Shown here piece after piece: positions 1 through 8,999 of a stretch of DNA of 64,000 nt; the stretch's first letter is position 1, and every line of letters begins with the position of its first letter. The position numbers were made by a program, and so were the translations under genes. The DNA is from JAEUKA01 sp035328405 (GTDB lineage: Bacteria; Myxococcota_A; Polyangia; Palsa-1104; JAEUJZ01): assembly GCA_035328405.1 (NCBI GenBank), contig DAOLIT010000005.1, positions 43,110-107,109 on the forward strand, written 5' to 3'. The notes beneath the pieces were generated by a model. The model worked only from the letters and a program-made list of their open reading frames with translations. It did not search any database and was not told the DNA's origin.

Positions 1-2
1 CA

Positions 3-2303
3 GCGCAACTGCTGTTTCAAACACAAGAGAATGTTCTCGCAAGAAATCTCGATGCGGTAGCGAAAGGCTTTGATGAATCGAAGAAGCCCGATTACAACAC
101 AGCAATCTTGAGAGAAGATTCAACCCTTTATGACGATTTGGCACCGATCGTCGTTCGACTGCTCCGTGACCCTGATCTGGTTCGTGATGTATTGCTTGCA
201 TTCGGTGATCCGGCAACCGCTGATTTGGGTCAGATCATCTCGCTTTTGGCGACGGACAGCAGCCAATTGTTTATGAACCAAGATCAGCTTGACACACGCG
301 GACAGCCCGCTGACTTGTCTTCGGTTGTGGGAACACTCGGGAAGCATTTGGTGGATCGCGGAAAGCCAGATTCGGATTTTGACAAAAATCCAGAAAATCG
401 AAACAACAACAGATCCGCTTTGCAACGCATTTTACAAATTGTTCACGACGCTAATCAAATTCCATTTTGCAACAAAGATGGTGCGTATGTGAATATAAAA
501 ATAGTGATCGACATCAAGATTGCTGGACCGGCAAAGCCTTGCACGTTGTTTCGATTGGATGATTTGGCTTTGTATTATTTGTTATCTATTGGGACAGATT
601 CCGTTAAATCACGCGACCCATATACCAATTTTTTGAATTCGATTACAGACAACACTCTAAGAACACAAGCGCAAATACTGGATGGACTTGGTTTGTTGGA
701 CAATTTGGTCGGAATCCCCGGATTCGGAAAGTATCCAACCCCTGCAATGTTGGCCAGAATCTTGTTTCAAGAAAACAGCCGACGAGCCGAGTTTTTCAAA
801 ACAACGCTGGATTTTGGCTCGTGTGAACCTGCTCGGCCTGGAACGCTGTGTTCCAATCAGAACTTAGAATGGCAGAAATACTATGACGGTGCTTTGTTTT
901 CGCTCGAGGCCGTTCACCCGCGAGATGGATCGGGAAAGATCAAAGCCAACGTGAATTTTTACACAGCGTTTCGCCCGATCGTGGATGCGTTTGCCAAACA
1001 CGATGAGTGCATTGAACGGAATACCAGCGGGGCTTGTTTGAAATGGAGAAACGCTGGACAAATTTTGGTGGATTTGCTCTCTGTTTTGCATCGGCATTGG
1101 CCCACTGTTCAATCTACGTTTTTTGGAACTTCAAGTTATGGAGCCCAACAAAAACGCTCTGGTCTTTCGGCATATGAACCGTTGATTGCCAAATTGATGG
1201 CGACTGGCGATTTGTGGGCTTCGTCTCGGGCGCTGGCGGCCATGTTGGCGAATGTGCGCACAGACGATGGCTCGAATGTGCCACTCTCGACGGTGGTAGC
1301 TCGGTTTGCGCGTTTCTTGTTCGATCCGGAGGCCGCGCGTCTTTCGGGGCCGCTCACGTTTCGAGATGGTCGGACTCTGGCCGTGCGAAACGACGGAAAG
1401 CCGACTTTTTCACCGACGGGAGATCCGATCGTTCAAGACGTGTTGTCAGCGACGGCAGCGGGCCGTGTGACCCCCTATGATTTGCTCGCGTTTGGATACC
1501 AGAAGCGGCGGGAACTCGGAAAACAGAACAGCGCAGCAGCCTCGAAGTGGAACGAGGGGATGAGCGCGCTTGCCGATTTGTATTTGACGGCGCAAACGCC
1601 ATCGGTGGGGACGTATCAGTTTGCGACGCCAAGGTTCAGACCCATCGTCGTGGCCGGGCTGGACCTGTTGAAGCATCGTGTGTCGGCGCACGGGAATGCA
1701 CAGGAGATGTCCGTGTGGGTGAAACACACGCTGTTTCCAAATCTCGTTGAGACGCTGACGGGACCCATTGCAGCAGCAAGTTTTGATGTGTTGGGACAAG
1801 TGGCTGCTTCCGACGAGGCGAGGCCTCGACTGTATCGCCTGTTTTCGGGCTTTCTGTCGGACCAAGGACCGCAGAGCCAAGATGCGCCGCGTTTTCGTGC
1901 GCTGCTCTACTCGGCGGCGGACGCAATGCAGCTTTTGGCGGACGATCAGGATTTGGTGCCCATTGTGCGCAGTCTGTCAGGTTTGCTCGATCCCGAGGTC
2001 GCCCAAGGGTTGCTGGCGATTTTGCGGCGGGGTCTGCCCCACGATGACAAACAGGTTTTGGTTCGCATCGGCCAGAATTTGTTTACGCCCGATACGCTCG
2101 GTCGATATCCGGCGTTTCTTCTGTCAGACGCGATGGGAGAAATCGATCGCAGCGCGGCGGGAATGCCAGGCGTGCTGGGCACGAATTTCACGATCGCGGA
2201 CTATGAGGCAGTGCTTCGGACCGTCGGTCAGTTTCTTTCCGACGAGCGGCGCGGGGTCCGGCGTCTGTTGGACATCCTCAATACTCGGCACGGTTCGCCG
2301 TGA
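3..2303 (+). CDS. Hypothetical helical protein, 5' truncated by window edge
   Basis: The reading frame is open from base 3 to a TGA at 2301-2303, so the gene starts outside the window; the TTG at 108 is only the first in-window start-like codon and I do not believe it is the start. About 766 codons are visible. The protein has no recognisable catalytic motif. It is mostly predicted helix, with Leu/Asp-rich stretches such as DLVPIVRSLSGLLDPEVAQG and DDLAPIVVRLLRDPDLVRDV that recur with variation and suggest an alpha-helical repeat scaffold. Four Cys lie in the middle (about residues 240-310 from the TTG). The first ~1,100 bases look clearly more AT-rich than the rest. I do not recognise a named family. 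Downstream lies a channel-like gene after an 83-base gap. Confidence 0.75.
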   Translation, partial: AQLLFQTQENVLARNLDAVAKGFDESKKPDYNTAILREDSTLYDDLAPIVVRLLRDPDLVRDVLLAFGDPATADLGQIISLLATDSSQLFMNQDQLDTRGQPADLSSVVGTLGKHLVDRGKPDSDFDKNPENRNNNRSALQRILQIVHDANQIPFCNKDGAYVNIKIVIDIKIAGPAKPCTLFRLDDLALYYLLSIGTDSVKSRDPYTNFLNSITDNTLRTQAQILDGLGLLDNLVGIPGFGKYPTPAMLARILFQENSRRAEFFKTTLDFGSCEPARPGTLCSNQNLEWQKYYDGALFSLEAVHPRDGSGKIKANVNFYTAFRPIVDAFAKHDECIERNTSGACLKWRNAGQILVDLLSVLHRHWPTVQSTFFGTSSYGAQQKRSGLSAYEPLIAKLMATGDLWASSRALAAMLANVRTDDGSNVPLSTVVARFARFLFDPEAARLSGPLTFRDGRTLAVRNDGKPTFSPTGDPIVQDVLSATAAGRVTPYDLLAFGYQKRRELGKQNSAAASKWNEGMSALADLYLTAQTPSVGTYQFATPRFRPIVVAGLDLLKHRVSAHGNAQEMSVWVKHTLFPNLVETLTGPIAAASFDVLGQVAASDEARPRLYRLFSGFLSDQGPQSQDAPRFRALLYSAADAMQLLADDQDLVPIVRSLSGLLDPEVAQGLLAILRRGLPHDDKQVLVRIGQNLFTPDTLGRYPAFLLSDAMGEIDRSAAGMPGVLGTNFTIADYEAVLRTVGQFLSDERRGVRRLLDILNTRHGSP

Positions 2304-2386
2304 CCGGATCGTCACCGGACTGTAGCCAGATCGACCCGGAAATGCGTCGCAACTGGCCCTGACGTGGCTGATACAATCGTTCGGTT

Positions 2387-3493
2387 TTGAAGCGAAAGAC
2401 GCACACGACAGGCCTTTTCGCTGTGACCAGCGAGGAAAGCGAGCGGCGCCTCCACTTGCGGAGACGAGCAGCGCGCAGAGTCCGGGCGACGATCCGTTTT
2501 TTGAGGCTGGTGGTGCAGAAGTTTTGGCCGAGTTTCGTGCTGATTTGGGTGCTTCTGGCCGTCGGGACGCTGGTCATTCACACCTATGCTCGCAAAGACG
2601 GCGCACCGCCCGATTTTTTGGAAAGTCTGTTTGCGACATACAGCTTGTTTGGCCTGGAATCGGTGTATCCGATGCCTCGTCACTGGTTGGCTCGGGCGGT
2701 GTATTTTGGCTATCCGCTCATCGGGCTTTTGGTTGTTGCCGACACGGTGGTGCGTGCGACACTCTTGCTTTTTTCGCGTCAGGAAAATCAAAAGGAGTGG
2801 ACGCGCGTGCTGGCCTCAACGTATCGGGATCACATCATTTTGTGCGGCTTGGGACACGTCGGATACCGCATTTTGGAGCGGCTTTTGCACTGGCACCTCG
2901 ACGTGGTGGTGATCGAAAAAAACACCGAGTCGGGTTTTTTGGCGCGGACGCAGCAAATGGGGGTTCCGGTGCTGCTTCTGGATGCAAGGCACGAGGAATC
3001 TCTCGAGGCAGCCGGTTTGACTCACGCGCGAACGCTGGTGATCGCGACGAACGACGATTTGGCGAATGTAGAAATCGCGCTCGATGCGCGGCGACTGAAT
3101 CCCCAAATCCGCGTGGTGCTGCGCATGTTCGACGAAAACATCGCAAACAAACTGCGGGATGCGTTCCATCTGGAGGTCGCGTTTTCGTCGGCGGCTGCCG
3201 CTGCGCCGCTGGTGGCTGCGTCGGTGCTCGACCTGGATATTTTGGGCAGCTTTACGCTGGATGGCCGCGAGCTGTTCACGGCGAAGTTGGTGATTGGAAA
3301 AACATCCGCGCTTGTAGGTACGTCGATCGCGATGCTTTCTGAACATCAGCGTGTGATGGTGCTTTCGCGAAAACCCGTTGCCACACAAGGCCATTTGGCA
3401 CCGGCACCCACCGAACAGCTTGAAGCGGACGATGTGGTCGTTCTTCACGGAGAGCTGGACACGCTGCGTCGGCTCGCACGTCTGTCGAAGTAA
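2387..3493 (+). CDS. TrkA-N (RCK) domain potassium-channel-like protein
   Basis: 368 residues. An Arg-rich N-terminus (about 20-38) is followed by a membrane segment (about 45-66), a pore-like loop, a second membrane segment (about 102-124) and a cytoplasmic RCK/TrkA-N domain beginning ILCGLGHVGYRILERL, a Rossmann nucleotide-binding loop (GxGxxG variant). A TrkA-C-like segment makes up roughly the last 80 residues. This is the two-helix plus RCK layout of bacterial ligand-gated K+ channels. The odd point is the pore: where K+ channels have TVGYGD followed by xYP, this protein reads LFGLESVYP, so only the first Gly and the trailing Tyr-Pro remain. It may carry another ion or have lost selectivity. 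The start is a TTG; a GTG at 2423 (MTSEESERR) is an alternative. I see no strong ribosome site for either. Confidence 0.8.
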   Translation: MKRKTHTTGLFAVTSEESERRLHLRRRAARRVRATIRFLRLVVQKFWPSFVLIWVLLAVGTLVIHTYARKDGAPPDFLESLFATYSLFGLESVYPMPRHWLARAVYFGYPLIGLLVVADTVVRATLLLFSRQENQKEWTRVLASTYRDHIILCGLGHVGYRILERLLHWHLDVVVIEKNTESGFLARTQQMGVPVLLLDARHEESLEAAGLTHARTLVIATNDDLANVEIALDARRLNPQIRVVLRMFDENIANKLRDAFHLEVAFSSAAAAAPLVAASVLDLDILGSFTLDGRELFTAKLVIGKTSALVGTSIAMLSEHQRVMVLSRKPVATQGHLAPAPTEQLEADDVVVLHGELDTLRRLARLSK

Positions 3494-3520
3494 CGCTCGG
3501 CACAGGAGGCACAGAAGGCA

Positions 3521-5851
3521 ATGACGGCGGACTCGACGACAAAAGCGCAGCCTCCGTTGGAAAGTGGTTTGCCCGAAACGACTGTGGAGGCGAAACAAGC
3601 AGGTGGGGTGCTGTCGGTCCTGTCCACACTGGGTGAGCTTTCCCGCAACGATGTGGGTGTGGTGCGGGGCATGCGGACGTTGCTGTCGGTGAATCAACCC
3701 GGCGGCGTGGATTGTCCGGGGTGTGCCTGGCCAGAAGCGTCTCACGAGCGAGGGTCGATCGAATTTTGCGAAAACGGTGCCAAGGCGATTGCGTGGGAAA
3801 CGACTCGGCGAAAAATCGACGCAGGCTTTTTTGCGCAGCACAGCGTCGGGGAACTGGCGGCGCAAACGGATTACGCGCTGGGGCAACTCGGGCGTTTGGT
3901 CGAGCCGCTGCTGTTGGAAAAAGGGGCGACGCACTACCGGTCCATTTCGTGGGAGGAAGCGTATGCACGGTTTGCGGCCCAGGTGAGCGCGTTGTCCTCG
4001 GCGGACGAGGCGGCGTTTTACACGTCGGGACGCACGAGCAACGAAGCGGCGTACCTGTTTCAGCTTTTTGTGCGGCAACTGGGCACAAACAACTTGCCCG
4101 ATTGCGCGAACTTGTGTCACGAGTCGAGCGGAGTCGCGTTGAAAGAAACCGTGGGCGTCGGAAAAGGCACGGTTCAGCTCGACGATTTTGAACAGGCGGA
4201 CGCGATTTTGGTGCTCGGGCAAAATCCGGGGACGAATCACCCTCGGATGATGTCGGTGTTGCAGAAAGCGGCGCAGCGAGGCTGTGAAATCGTCGCGATC
4301 AATCCGCTCCCGGAAGCGTCGCTTTTGCAGTTCGCGCATCCACAAAAGCCGTCGGATGTTGTGTTTGGGGGCACGCAGATTGCGACGCTGTTTTTGCCCG
4401 TTCGGATCGACGGCGACGCGGCGCTGCTCAAGGGAATCATGAAAGAGCTTTTGGTCGCCGAACGGTCGCGTCCGGGTCAGGTGTTTGATTGGACGTTTGT
4501 TCGAGAGCACACCCTCGGCATCGAGGAATTGCTTGCGGACCTTGACGCGACTTCGTGGGACGACATTTTGGCCGCCTGCGGGCTCAGTCGAGAAGACATC
4601 CGCACAGCAGCAGCGGTTTTTTTGCGCAGCCGTCGGGTCATTGCGTGTTGGGCGATGGGACTGACGCAACACAAAGCAGCGGTGGCGACGATTCAGCAAC
4701 TTGTGAATCTGATGCTGCTCGGCGGCCACATCGGACGGCCTGGAGCGGGTCTGTGCCCCGTGCGCGGCCACTCCAATGTGCAGGGCGATCGGACGATGGG
4801 CATTGCGCCGACGCCCGAACCGGGATTTTTGCGGCGTCTCGAAAAACGATATGGGTTTACGGCCCCAAAAACGCCGGGGCTGGATTCGGTGGGAACGATT
4901 TTCGCGATGCTGCAAGGCGGCGTGCGTCTTTTGTTTTCCCTCGGCGGGAATTTTTTGTCGGCGACGCCAGACACCGAAGTCACGGCGCAGGCGATGCGGA
5001 AGTGCGATTTGCTCGTACATGTGTCCACGAAGCTGCATCGCGGACATTTGCTCGAGGGTCCGGCACACCTGCTTTTGCCGTGCCTGGGCCGCACCGAAAA
5101 AGACGAGCAGGCGGGCGGTTTGCAATTTGTCACCGTCGAAAACTCGATGAGCGTCGTACACCGATCGGAAGGTGTGCTTTCGCCGGCGTCAGCCAAACTC
5201 CGCAGCGAAGTCGCGATTGTGTGCGGTTTGGCGCAGGCCGTGCTGGGTTCGCGCAGCCAAGTTCCGTGGCGAACGCTTTGTGAACATTACGACCGGATTC
5301 GCGACGAAATCGAGGCGACGGTGCCAGACTTTGCCGATTTCAATCGGCGCGTCCGCAACGAGCATGGTTTTGTGCTTCCGAATGCGGCGCGGGAACGGCG
5401 CTTTTCGACACCGCAAGGAAAAGCGCGGTTTACCGTCGGTGCCATCCCGAGACACGACTTGTCTGCGGGCCAACTGTTGATGATGACCATCCGCTCGCAC
5501 GACCAGTTCAACACCACGGTTTACGGTTTGCACGACCGGTATCGAGGCGTGTTCGGCGGGCGACGGGTTCTGTTCATGAACGAAGAAGACATGCGCGAAC
5601 GGGGTTTGTCCGCCGGTCAGCGAGTGGATTTGACCAGCCATTTTGCAGACGAGCGCCGCGTCGCTCGCCAGTTTGTCGTCACGCCCTATCCGATTCCGAG
5701 AGGCTGCACAGCGACGTATTTCCCCGAAGCGAACGTCCTGGTTCCGGCCACAAGCTGGGCCGACAAGAGCCGCACTCCAACCTCGAAATCCGTCGTCATC
5801 ACGGTCGCACCGAGCCAGATGGAAACGCAGTCAGTGCAACCTGGGGCGTAA
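3521..5851 (+). CDS. FdhF/YdeP family molybdopterin oxidoreductase
   Basis: 776 residues, the usual length for the YdeP-like branch of the DMSO reductase/formate dehydrogenase superfamily. The N-terminal signature DCPGCAWPE followed by EFCENGAKA is characteristic of this branch and provides the Cys residues near the Fe-S site. The middle holds molybdopterin-binding segments (VLGQNPGTNHPRMMSVLQKA; GHIGRPGAGLCPVRGHSNVQ), and the C-terminal molydopterin dinucleotide-binding domain includes IRSHDQFNTTVYGLHDRYRG. No Tat or Sec signal is present, so it should be cytoplasmic. Substrate is not established for the family; E. coli YdeP is linked to acid resistance. The ATG start has an AGGAGG-type site about 10 bases upstream. 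No FdhD-like or small-subunit gene is adjacent. Confidence 0.9.
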   Translation: MTADSTTKAQPPLESGLPETTVEAKQAGGVLSVLSTLGELSRNDVGVVRGMRTLLSVNQPGGVDCPGCAWPEASHERGSIEFCENGAKAIAWETTRRKIDAGFFAQHSVGELAAQTDYALGQLGRLVEPLLLEKGATHYRSISWEEAYARFAAQVSALSSADEAAFYTSGRTSNEAAYLFQLFVRQLGTNNLPDCANLCHESSGVALKETVGVGKGTVQLDDFEQADAILVLGQNPGTNHPRMMSVLQKAAQRGCEIVAINPLPEASLLQFAHPQKPSDVVFGGTQIATLFLPVRIDGDAALLKGIMKELLVAERSRPGQVFDWTFVREHTLGIEELLADLDATSWDDILAACGLSREDIRTAAAVFLRSRRVIACWAMGLTQHKAAVATIQQLVNLMLLGGHIGRPGAGLCPVRGHSNVQGDRTMGIAPTPEPGFLRRLEKRYGFTAPKTPGLDSVGTIFAMLQGGVRLLFSLGGNFLSATPDTEVTAQAMRKCDLLVHVSTKLHRGHLLEGPAHLLLPCLGRTEKDEQAGGLQFVTVENSMSVVHRSEGVLSPASAKLRSEVAIVCGLAQAVLGSRSQVPWRTLCEHYDRIRDEIEATVPDFADFNRRVRNEHGFVLPNAARERRFSTPQGKARFTVGAIPRHDLSAGQLLMMTIRSHDQFNTTVYGLHDRYRGVFGGRRVLFMNEEDMRERGLSAGQRVDLTSHFADERRVARQFVVTPYPIPRGCTATYFPEANVLVPATSWADKSRTPTSKSVVITVAPSQMETQSVQPGA

Positions 5852-5883
5852 CGCATCCGGTCTGGTTTCCTGCGCCGACGGAG

Positions 5884-6411
5884 CTACTCCATTTCGTCGA
5901 GCAGCGCAAACGCGGGCCGGAGTTTGTGGTACGTCGCCTCCAACTGCTCGCTCACCACTTTTACGTCGGCCAGAACAGGCATGAAGTTCGTGTCGCCGTT
6001 CCAACGCGGCACGATGTGAAAGTGGCTGTGCTCGTCGATGCCTGCCCCGGCGACGCGCCCGCAATTCATTCCCAGATTCGCGCCGTGAGCGGACAGCTTC
6101 TGACACACAATGTTGTGAGACTTGCGCAACAGCTCGCAGGTGGCTTGGTACTCTTCGCTCGGAAGAGCCATTAACTCTGCCCCGTGCCGTCGGGGGACCA
6201 CCAACAAATGGCCTCCGCTGTACGGAAAGCGATTCATCATGACGAACGCGAAAGGGGTGCAACAGAGAATGAGTTTCTCTGCAAAGTGAGTCGGCCCCAG
6301 CGACGGAAATTCACAGAAAATACACGCTTTCGCATCGGGTTCGCTGCCTTGGCTCTCGCTGCCCGCCTGCTGTACGTAAGACATCCGCCACGGTGCCCAC
6401 AGTCTGTCCAT
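5884..6411 (-). CDS. HIT family hydrolase
   Basis: 175 residues beginning MDRLWAPWRMSYVQ, a start typical of this HIT subgroup; an AGGGAG site lies about 7 bases upstream, so I reject longer in-frame extensions up to 6543. The catalytic histidine triad is visible as HSHFHIVPR at about residues 110-118, and the nucleotide-binding motif CIFCEFP with CCTPFAFVMMNRFPYSGGHLLVVPRRH precedes it. The CxxC near residue 30 may bind zinc. HIT proteins of this type hydrolyse nucleotide-phosphate or AP4A-like bonds; the exact substrate cannot be read from sequence. The gene converges on the YdeP-like gene with a 32-base gap and no clear terminator between them. Confidence 0.9.
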   Translation of the reverse strand: MDRLWAPWRMSYVQQAGSESQGSEPDAKACIFCEFPSLGPTHFAEKLILCCTPFAFVMMNRFPYSGGHLLVVPRRHGAELMALPSEEYQATCELLRKSHNIVCQKLSAHGANLGMNCGRVAGAGIDEHSHFHIVPRWNGDTNFMPVLADVKVVSEQLEATYHKLRPAFALLDEME

Positions 6412-6567
6412 GTGTATTCTCCCTGAACCGCCGTTTTTCACGGGCAAACAATGCCCGAGACGACAACGGACGGCGCAGCCCCATTCAAAAAGCAAACCAG
6501 TCCCCAATCCAATGAAAAACCTTGCTACCGACGGGAACAGCACGAATTTTTTGACCCTGAAAAACCA

Positions 6568-6597
6568 TTGACAATCATATCAATATGTGCATACGTT
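6568..6597 (+). promoter_or_regulatory. Putative sigma-70-type promoter for the Kazal lipoprotein gene
   Basis: A perfect TTGACA -35 at 6568-6573 sits 18 bases before a weaker -10-like TACGTT (6592-6597). The lipoprotein start codon is at 6651, preceded by the ribosome site AAAGGAG. The surrounding 50 bases are AT-rich compared with flanking coding DNA. Inference only; the -10 is a poor match. Confidence 0.4.
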
Positions 6598-6650
6598 CGC
6601 GTTTGCCTCGGCATTGAGTCGGGGCGTACACACAAAAGGAGAACTCGCTT

Positions 6651-7667
6651 ATGAACAAACAACTCTTTTCCTTGGCTTTGGGGGTGTTTCTGGGGGTCGC
6701 TGCATGCGGTGCCCAGGACGATTCGCTTGCAACCGATCCGGCGATGCTGGGTCAACAACCTGAAGCGGAAAACGATCTTTGGGGATATCCCAACTCGACG
6801 TTTTTCCGAGTGACTCGCCCGGATCTTCGCAAGTGTGCTTATCCCATGTGCGGCGGATACTTCACGCAGCGCGTAAACCAAAGGACCACGGTTTGTTCCG
6901 ACGGTACGGCGCAGCCTGAGTGCCGCATTCTGGAGTTTGACTACAGCGCGCTGAAATTGGATCGCGCGTCGCAGGACAAACTGGCCGACGCTGTGCAAAA
7001 AGGCTCGGCGCTGATGCGGGGCACGATCGGCAAGACCGCGCCGATCGCCGGAAAAACCTACGACAAACTGGTGGTTTCCGAGGCGTGGATCGCGCGGGCC
7101 AGCGGTCTTCCAAGCGGGATGTTTGCGCGCTCGAATGAATTGCCGGTGGCCTGTGTGGGCTGTCCGTCGTTTCAACACGCACACTTGAACCTCTCGACGA
7201 TGCAACGGTCGCATGTGGTGTCGTTTGATGCGACGCGATTCCCAGCGACGGTGGCAGGCGAGCTGCTCAAGGCGATTTCGACGAAACCGGAAGGTGTGTT
7301 GACGGCAGGTTCTCTGTCTGCGACGGGAACCCGACAGACCTGGAAAGTGAACCAAGCGTACACACCGTTTGTGGCGATCTCGACGGGACCTGCACCTGGC
7401 AAACTCGGCGACGCTTGCGGTTCGCGCGGTCTGCCGATGACGTGCGAGCTGGGTCTGTTCTGTCTGCGACCGGACACGGCCAACTGCGGTCGAGCAGACG
7501 CGCCGGGAACGTGCCAAAGGCAGCCGGACGCTTGCCCGATGGTGTACATGCCAGTGTGTGGCTGCGACGGAAAAACCTATGGAAATCGCTGCACGGCGTA
7601 CAGCAATGGCGTTTCTGTGGATTACGAAGGCGAGTGCAAAAAACCATCGCCCACGCCGACCCCGTGA
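6651..7667 (+). CDS. Lipoprotein with C-terminal Kazal-type protease-inhibitor domain
   Basis: 338 residues. The N-terminus (MNKQLFSLALGVFLGVAAC) is a signal peptide with lipobox GVAAC, so the mature protein should be lipid-anchored at Cys19. The C-terminal ~45 residues contain the Kazal signature CPMVYMPVCGCDGKTYGNRC followed by CTAYSNGVSVDYEGEC, with the expected cysteine spacing; a second Cys-rich segment (DACGSRGLPMTCELGLFC) precedes it. The central 200 residues are not recognised. Kazal domains inhibit serine proteases, so a role in surface protection or binding host or prey proteases is plausible but inferred. A Pro/Thr tail ends the protein. Start supported by AAAGGAG 8 bases upstream. 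Confidence 0.85.
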   Translation: MNKQLFSLALGVFLGVAACGAQDDSLATDPAMLGQQPEAENDLWGYPNSTFFRVTRPDLRKCAYPMCGGYFTQRVNQRTTVCSDGTAQPECRILEFDYSALKLDRASQDKLADAVQKGSALMRGTIGKTAPIAGKTYDKLVVSEAWIARASGLPSGMFARSNELPVACVGCPSFQHAHLNLSTMQRSHVVSFDATRFPATVAGELLKAISTKPEGVLTAGSLSATGTRQTWKVNQAYTPFVAISTGPAPGKLGDACGSRGLPMTCELGLFCLRPDTANCGRADAPGTCQRQPDACPMVYMPVCGCDGKTYGNRCTAYSNGVSVDYEGECKKPSPTPTP

Positions 7668-7709
7668 TGTCTCGCCGTTTGTCCCGCCCTTGCCCTATCT
7701 GACGGTGGC

Positions 7710-8054
7710 TCAGACGGGGGCGACTTCTCCCCGCGCGGCGCAGCATGCGCGCCCTTTTCCGCACAAATCCACATGAGCGAGGCCTCCGTCGGGGCCAGCG
7801 CATTCCATCGTCGAGAGGCAGTAGTACACCGCCGCACTTCCCATGTGTGAAAGTGCCGAGACAGGTTCACCACCGTCGGTTTCCACTGCCGAAAACAGAA
7901 GTTTGCTGCGGAGTTTGCGGCACAACTGCAAGTCCGAAAAGTCGTCGGGTGCGAACTCGGTTTTGTCGAGAGAGCCGACGGAAAAATCGGTTTCAGAAGC
8001 AAATTCTTTGGCTGGCATGGCCGAGACGCTAACAAATTCCCAACGCAAAACCAC
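7710..8054 (-). CDS. Possible small hypothetical protein
   Basis: A 114-codon frame with a GTG start (8054); an ATG at 8018 (MPAKEFASETDFSVGSLDK) may be the true start. The predicted sequence has a natural-looking composition, with mixed helix and strand and six Cys residues towards the C-terminus (LCGKGRACCAARGE at the end). It fills the otherwise empty 437-base stretch between the Kazal lipoprotein and xerD, and it lies downstream of xerD on the same strand. No family, signal peptide or strong ribosome site was recognised, so it could be spurious. The remaining bases of the gap hold nothing I can name. Confidence 0.35.
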   Translation of the reverse strand: MVLRWEFVSVSAMPAKEFASETDFSVGSLDKTEFAPDDFSDLQLCRKLRSKLLFSAVETDGGEPVSALSHMGSAAVYYCLSTMECAGPDGGLAHVDLCGKGRACCAARGEVAPV

Positions 8055-8105
8055 TCGCGAAATTTCCGCCCAATACGGCGCAAATCAGGCTCGGTTTGGG
8101 TTGTT

Positions 8106-8999
8106 TCAGGCTCTGGGGTGATGCCGACGGTAGGTTTTTCGCAGGGAGGAAGTCGCAACGTGTGTGTAAATCTCCGTCGTCGCCACATCGGCGTGTCCGA
8201 GCATCGCCTGCACGGCTCGCAAATCCGCGCCGCCCTCGAGCAAATGCGTCGCGAACGAATGTCGCAAAAGGTGCGGATGAACGCGCGAAAGACCACCGGC
8301 TCGACCGTAGGCTGCGAGGCGTTTGTGAAATCCCTGCCGCGTCATCGGTCGGGCAAGGTGCGTGACAAACAGATACGCCGACGTTTTGCCGGACAGAAGT
8401 TGCGGACGCGAACGCGCAAGATACGCCTCGAGTGCATTTCGAGCCGCTTCGCCGAGGGGAACCACGCGCGTTTTGCGACCTTTTCCCGTCGTCCGCAGAT
8501 AACCCGGCCCCACATCGGCAAGCTGCAAGCGACACAACTCGGTCACGCGCAAGCCGGACGAATAGAGGACCTCGATCATGGCCAAGTCGCGCAAACCCCG
8601 CGGCGTGTTTTCGTCGGGTTTGGACAACACGTCCTCGATTTCTTGCGTCGAAAGCGTGGTCGGCAATTTTCGCTCGAGTTTGGGCGACGCAAAATCGGCC
8701 ATCGGATCGCCCGCGAGCCACTTTTCTCGACGCAAGAATTTGCACAGACCCCGAACGGCGGACAGCCTGCGCGCTTGCGACCGCAACGCCAGATTTTGTT
8801 TGCCCAACTGAACCGCAAAACCGAGGGTGTGCCGCCCATCGAGTTTCGAGACCTCTTGCGCCACAGCCTCGTCTTGCTCGGTTACGAACGCGAAAAACTG
8901 TTGCAGGTCGGTGGCATACGCCTCGAGAGTGTTCGTCGACAAACCTCGCTCGGCGCGCAGCGTGTCCAAATACCGCTCGATGGCCGCGAGCAAGTTCAT
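8106..8999 (-). CDS. xerD: Site-specific tyrosine recombinase XerD
   Basis: 297 residues, the normal XerC/D length. An N-terminal SAM-like core-binding domain (LDTLRAERGLSTNTLEAYATD) is followed by the catalytic domain with all expected residues: Arg in SSGLRVTELCRL, Lys in TGKGRKTRVVPLG, the HxxR box HPHLLRHSFATHLLEGGADL, His in MLGHADVATTEIYTHV and the nucleophilic Tyr within it. The C-terminal ending RRHHPRA closely resembles E. coli XerD, which favours XerD over XerC. Its job is resolving chromosome dimers at dif with FtsK. It overlaps the upstream MDR oxidoreductase by ATGA, so the two are probably co-transcribed. Nothing nearby suggests it belongs to an integrated element. Confidence 0.93.
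   Translation of the reverse strand: MNLLAAIERYLDTLRAERGLSTNTLEAYATDLQQFFAFVTEQDEAVAQEVSKLDGRHTLGFAVQLGKQNLALRSQARRLSAVRGLCKFLRREKWLAGDPMADFASPKLERKLPTTLSTQEIEDVLSKPDENTPRGLRDLAMIEVLYSSGLRVTELCRLQLADVGPGYLRTTGKGRKTRVVPLGEAARNALEAYLARSRPQLLSGKTSAYLFVTHLARPMTRQGFHKRLAAYGRAGGLSRVHPHLLRHSFATHLLEGGADLRAVQAMLGHADVATTEIYTHVATSSLRKTYRRHHPRA

Noticed and set aside
8106..8999. Phage or integrative-element integrase
   Set aside because: The sequence, including its RRHHPRA end, fits housekeeping XerD, and no att sites, excisionase or phage genes are near.
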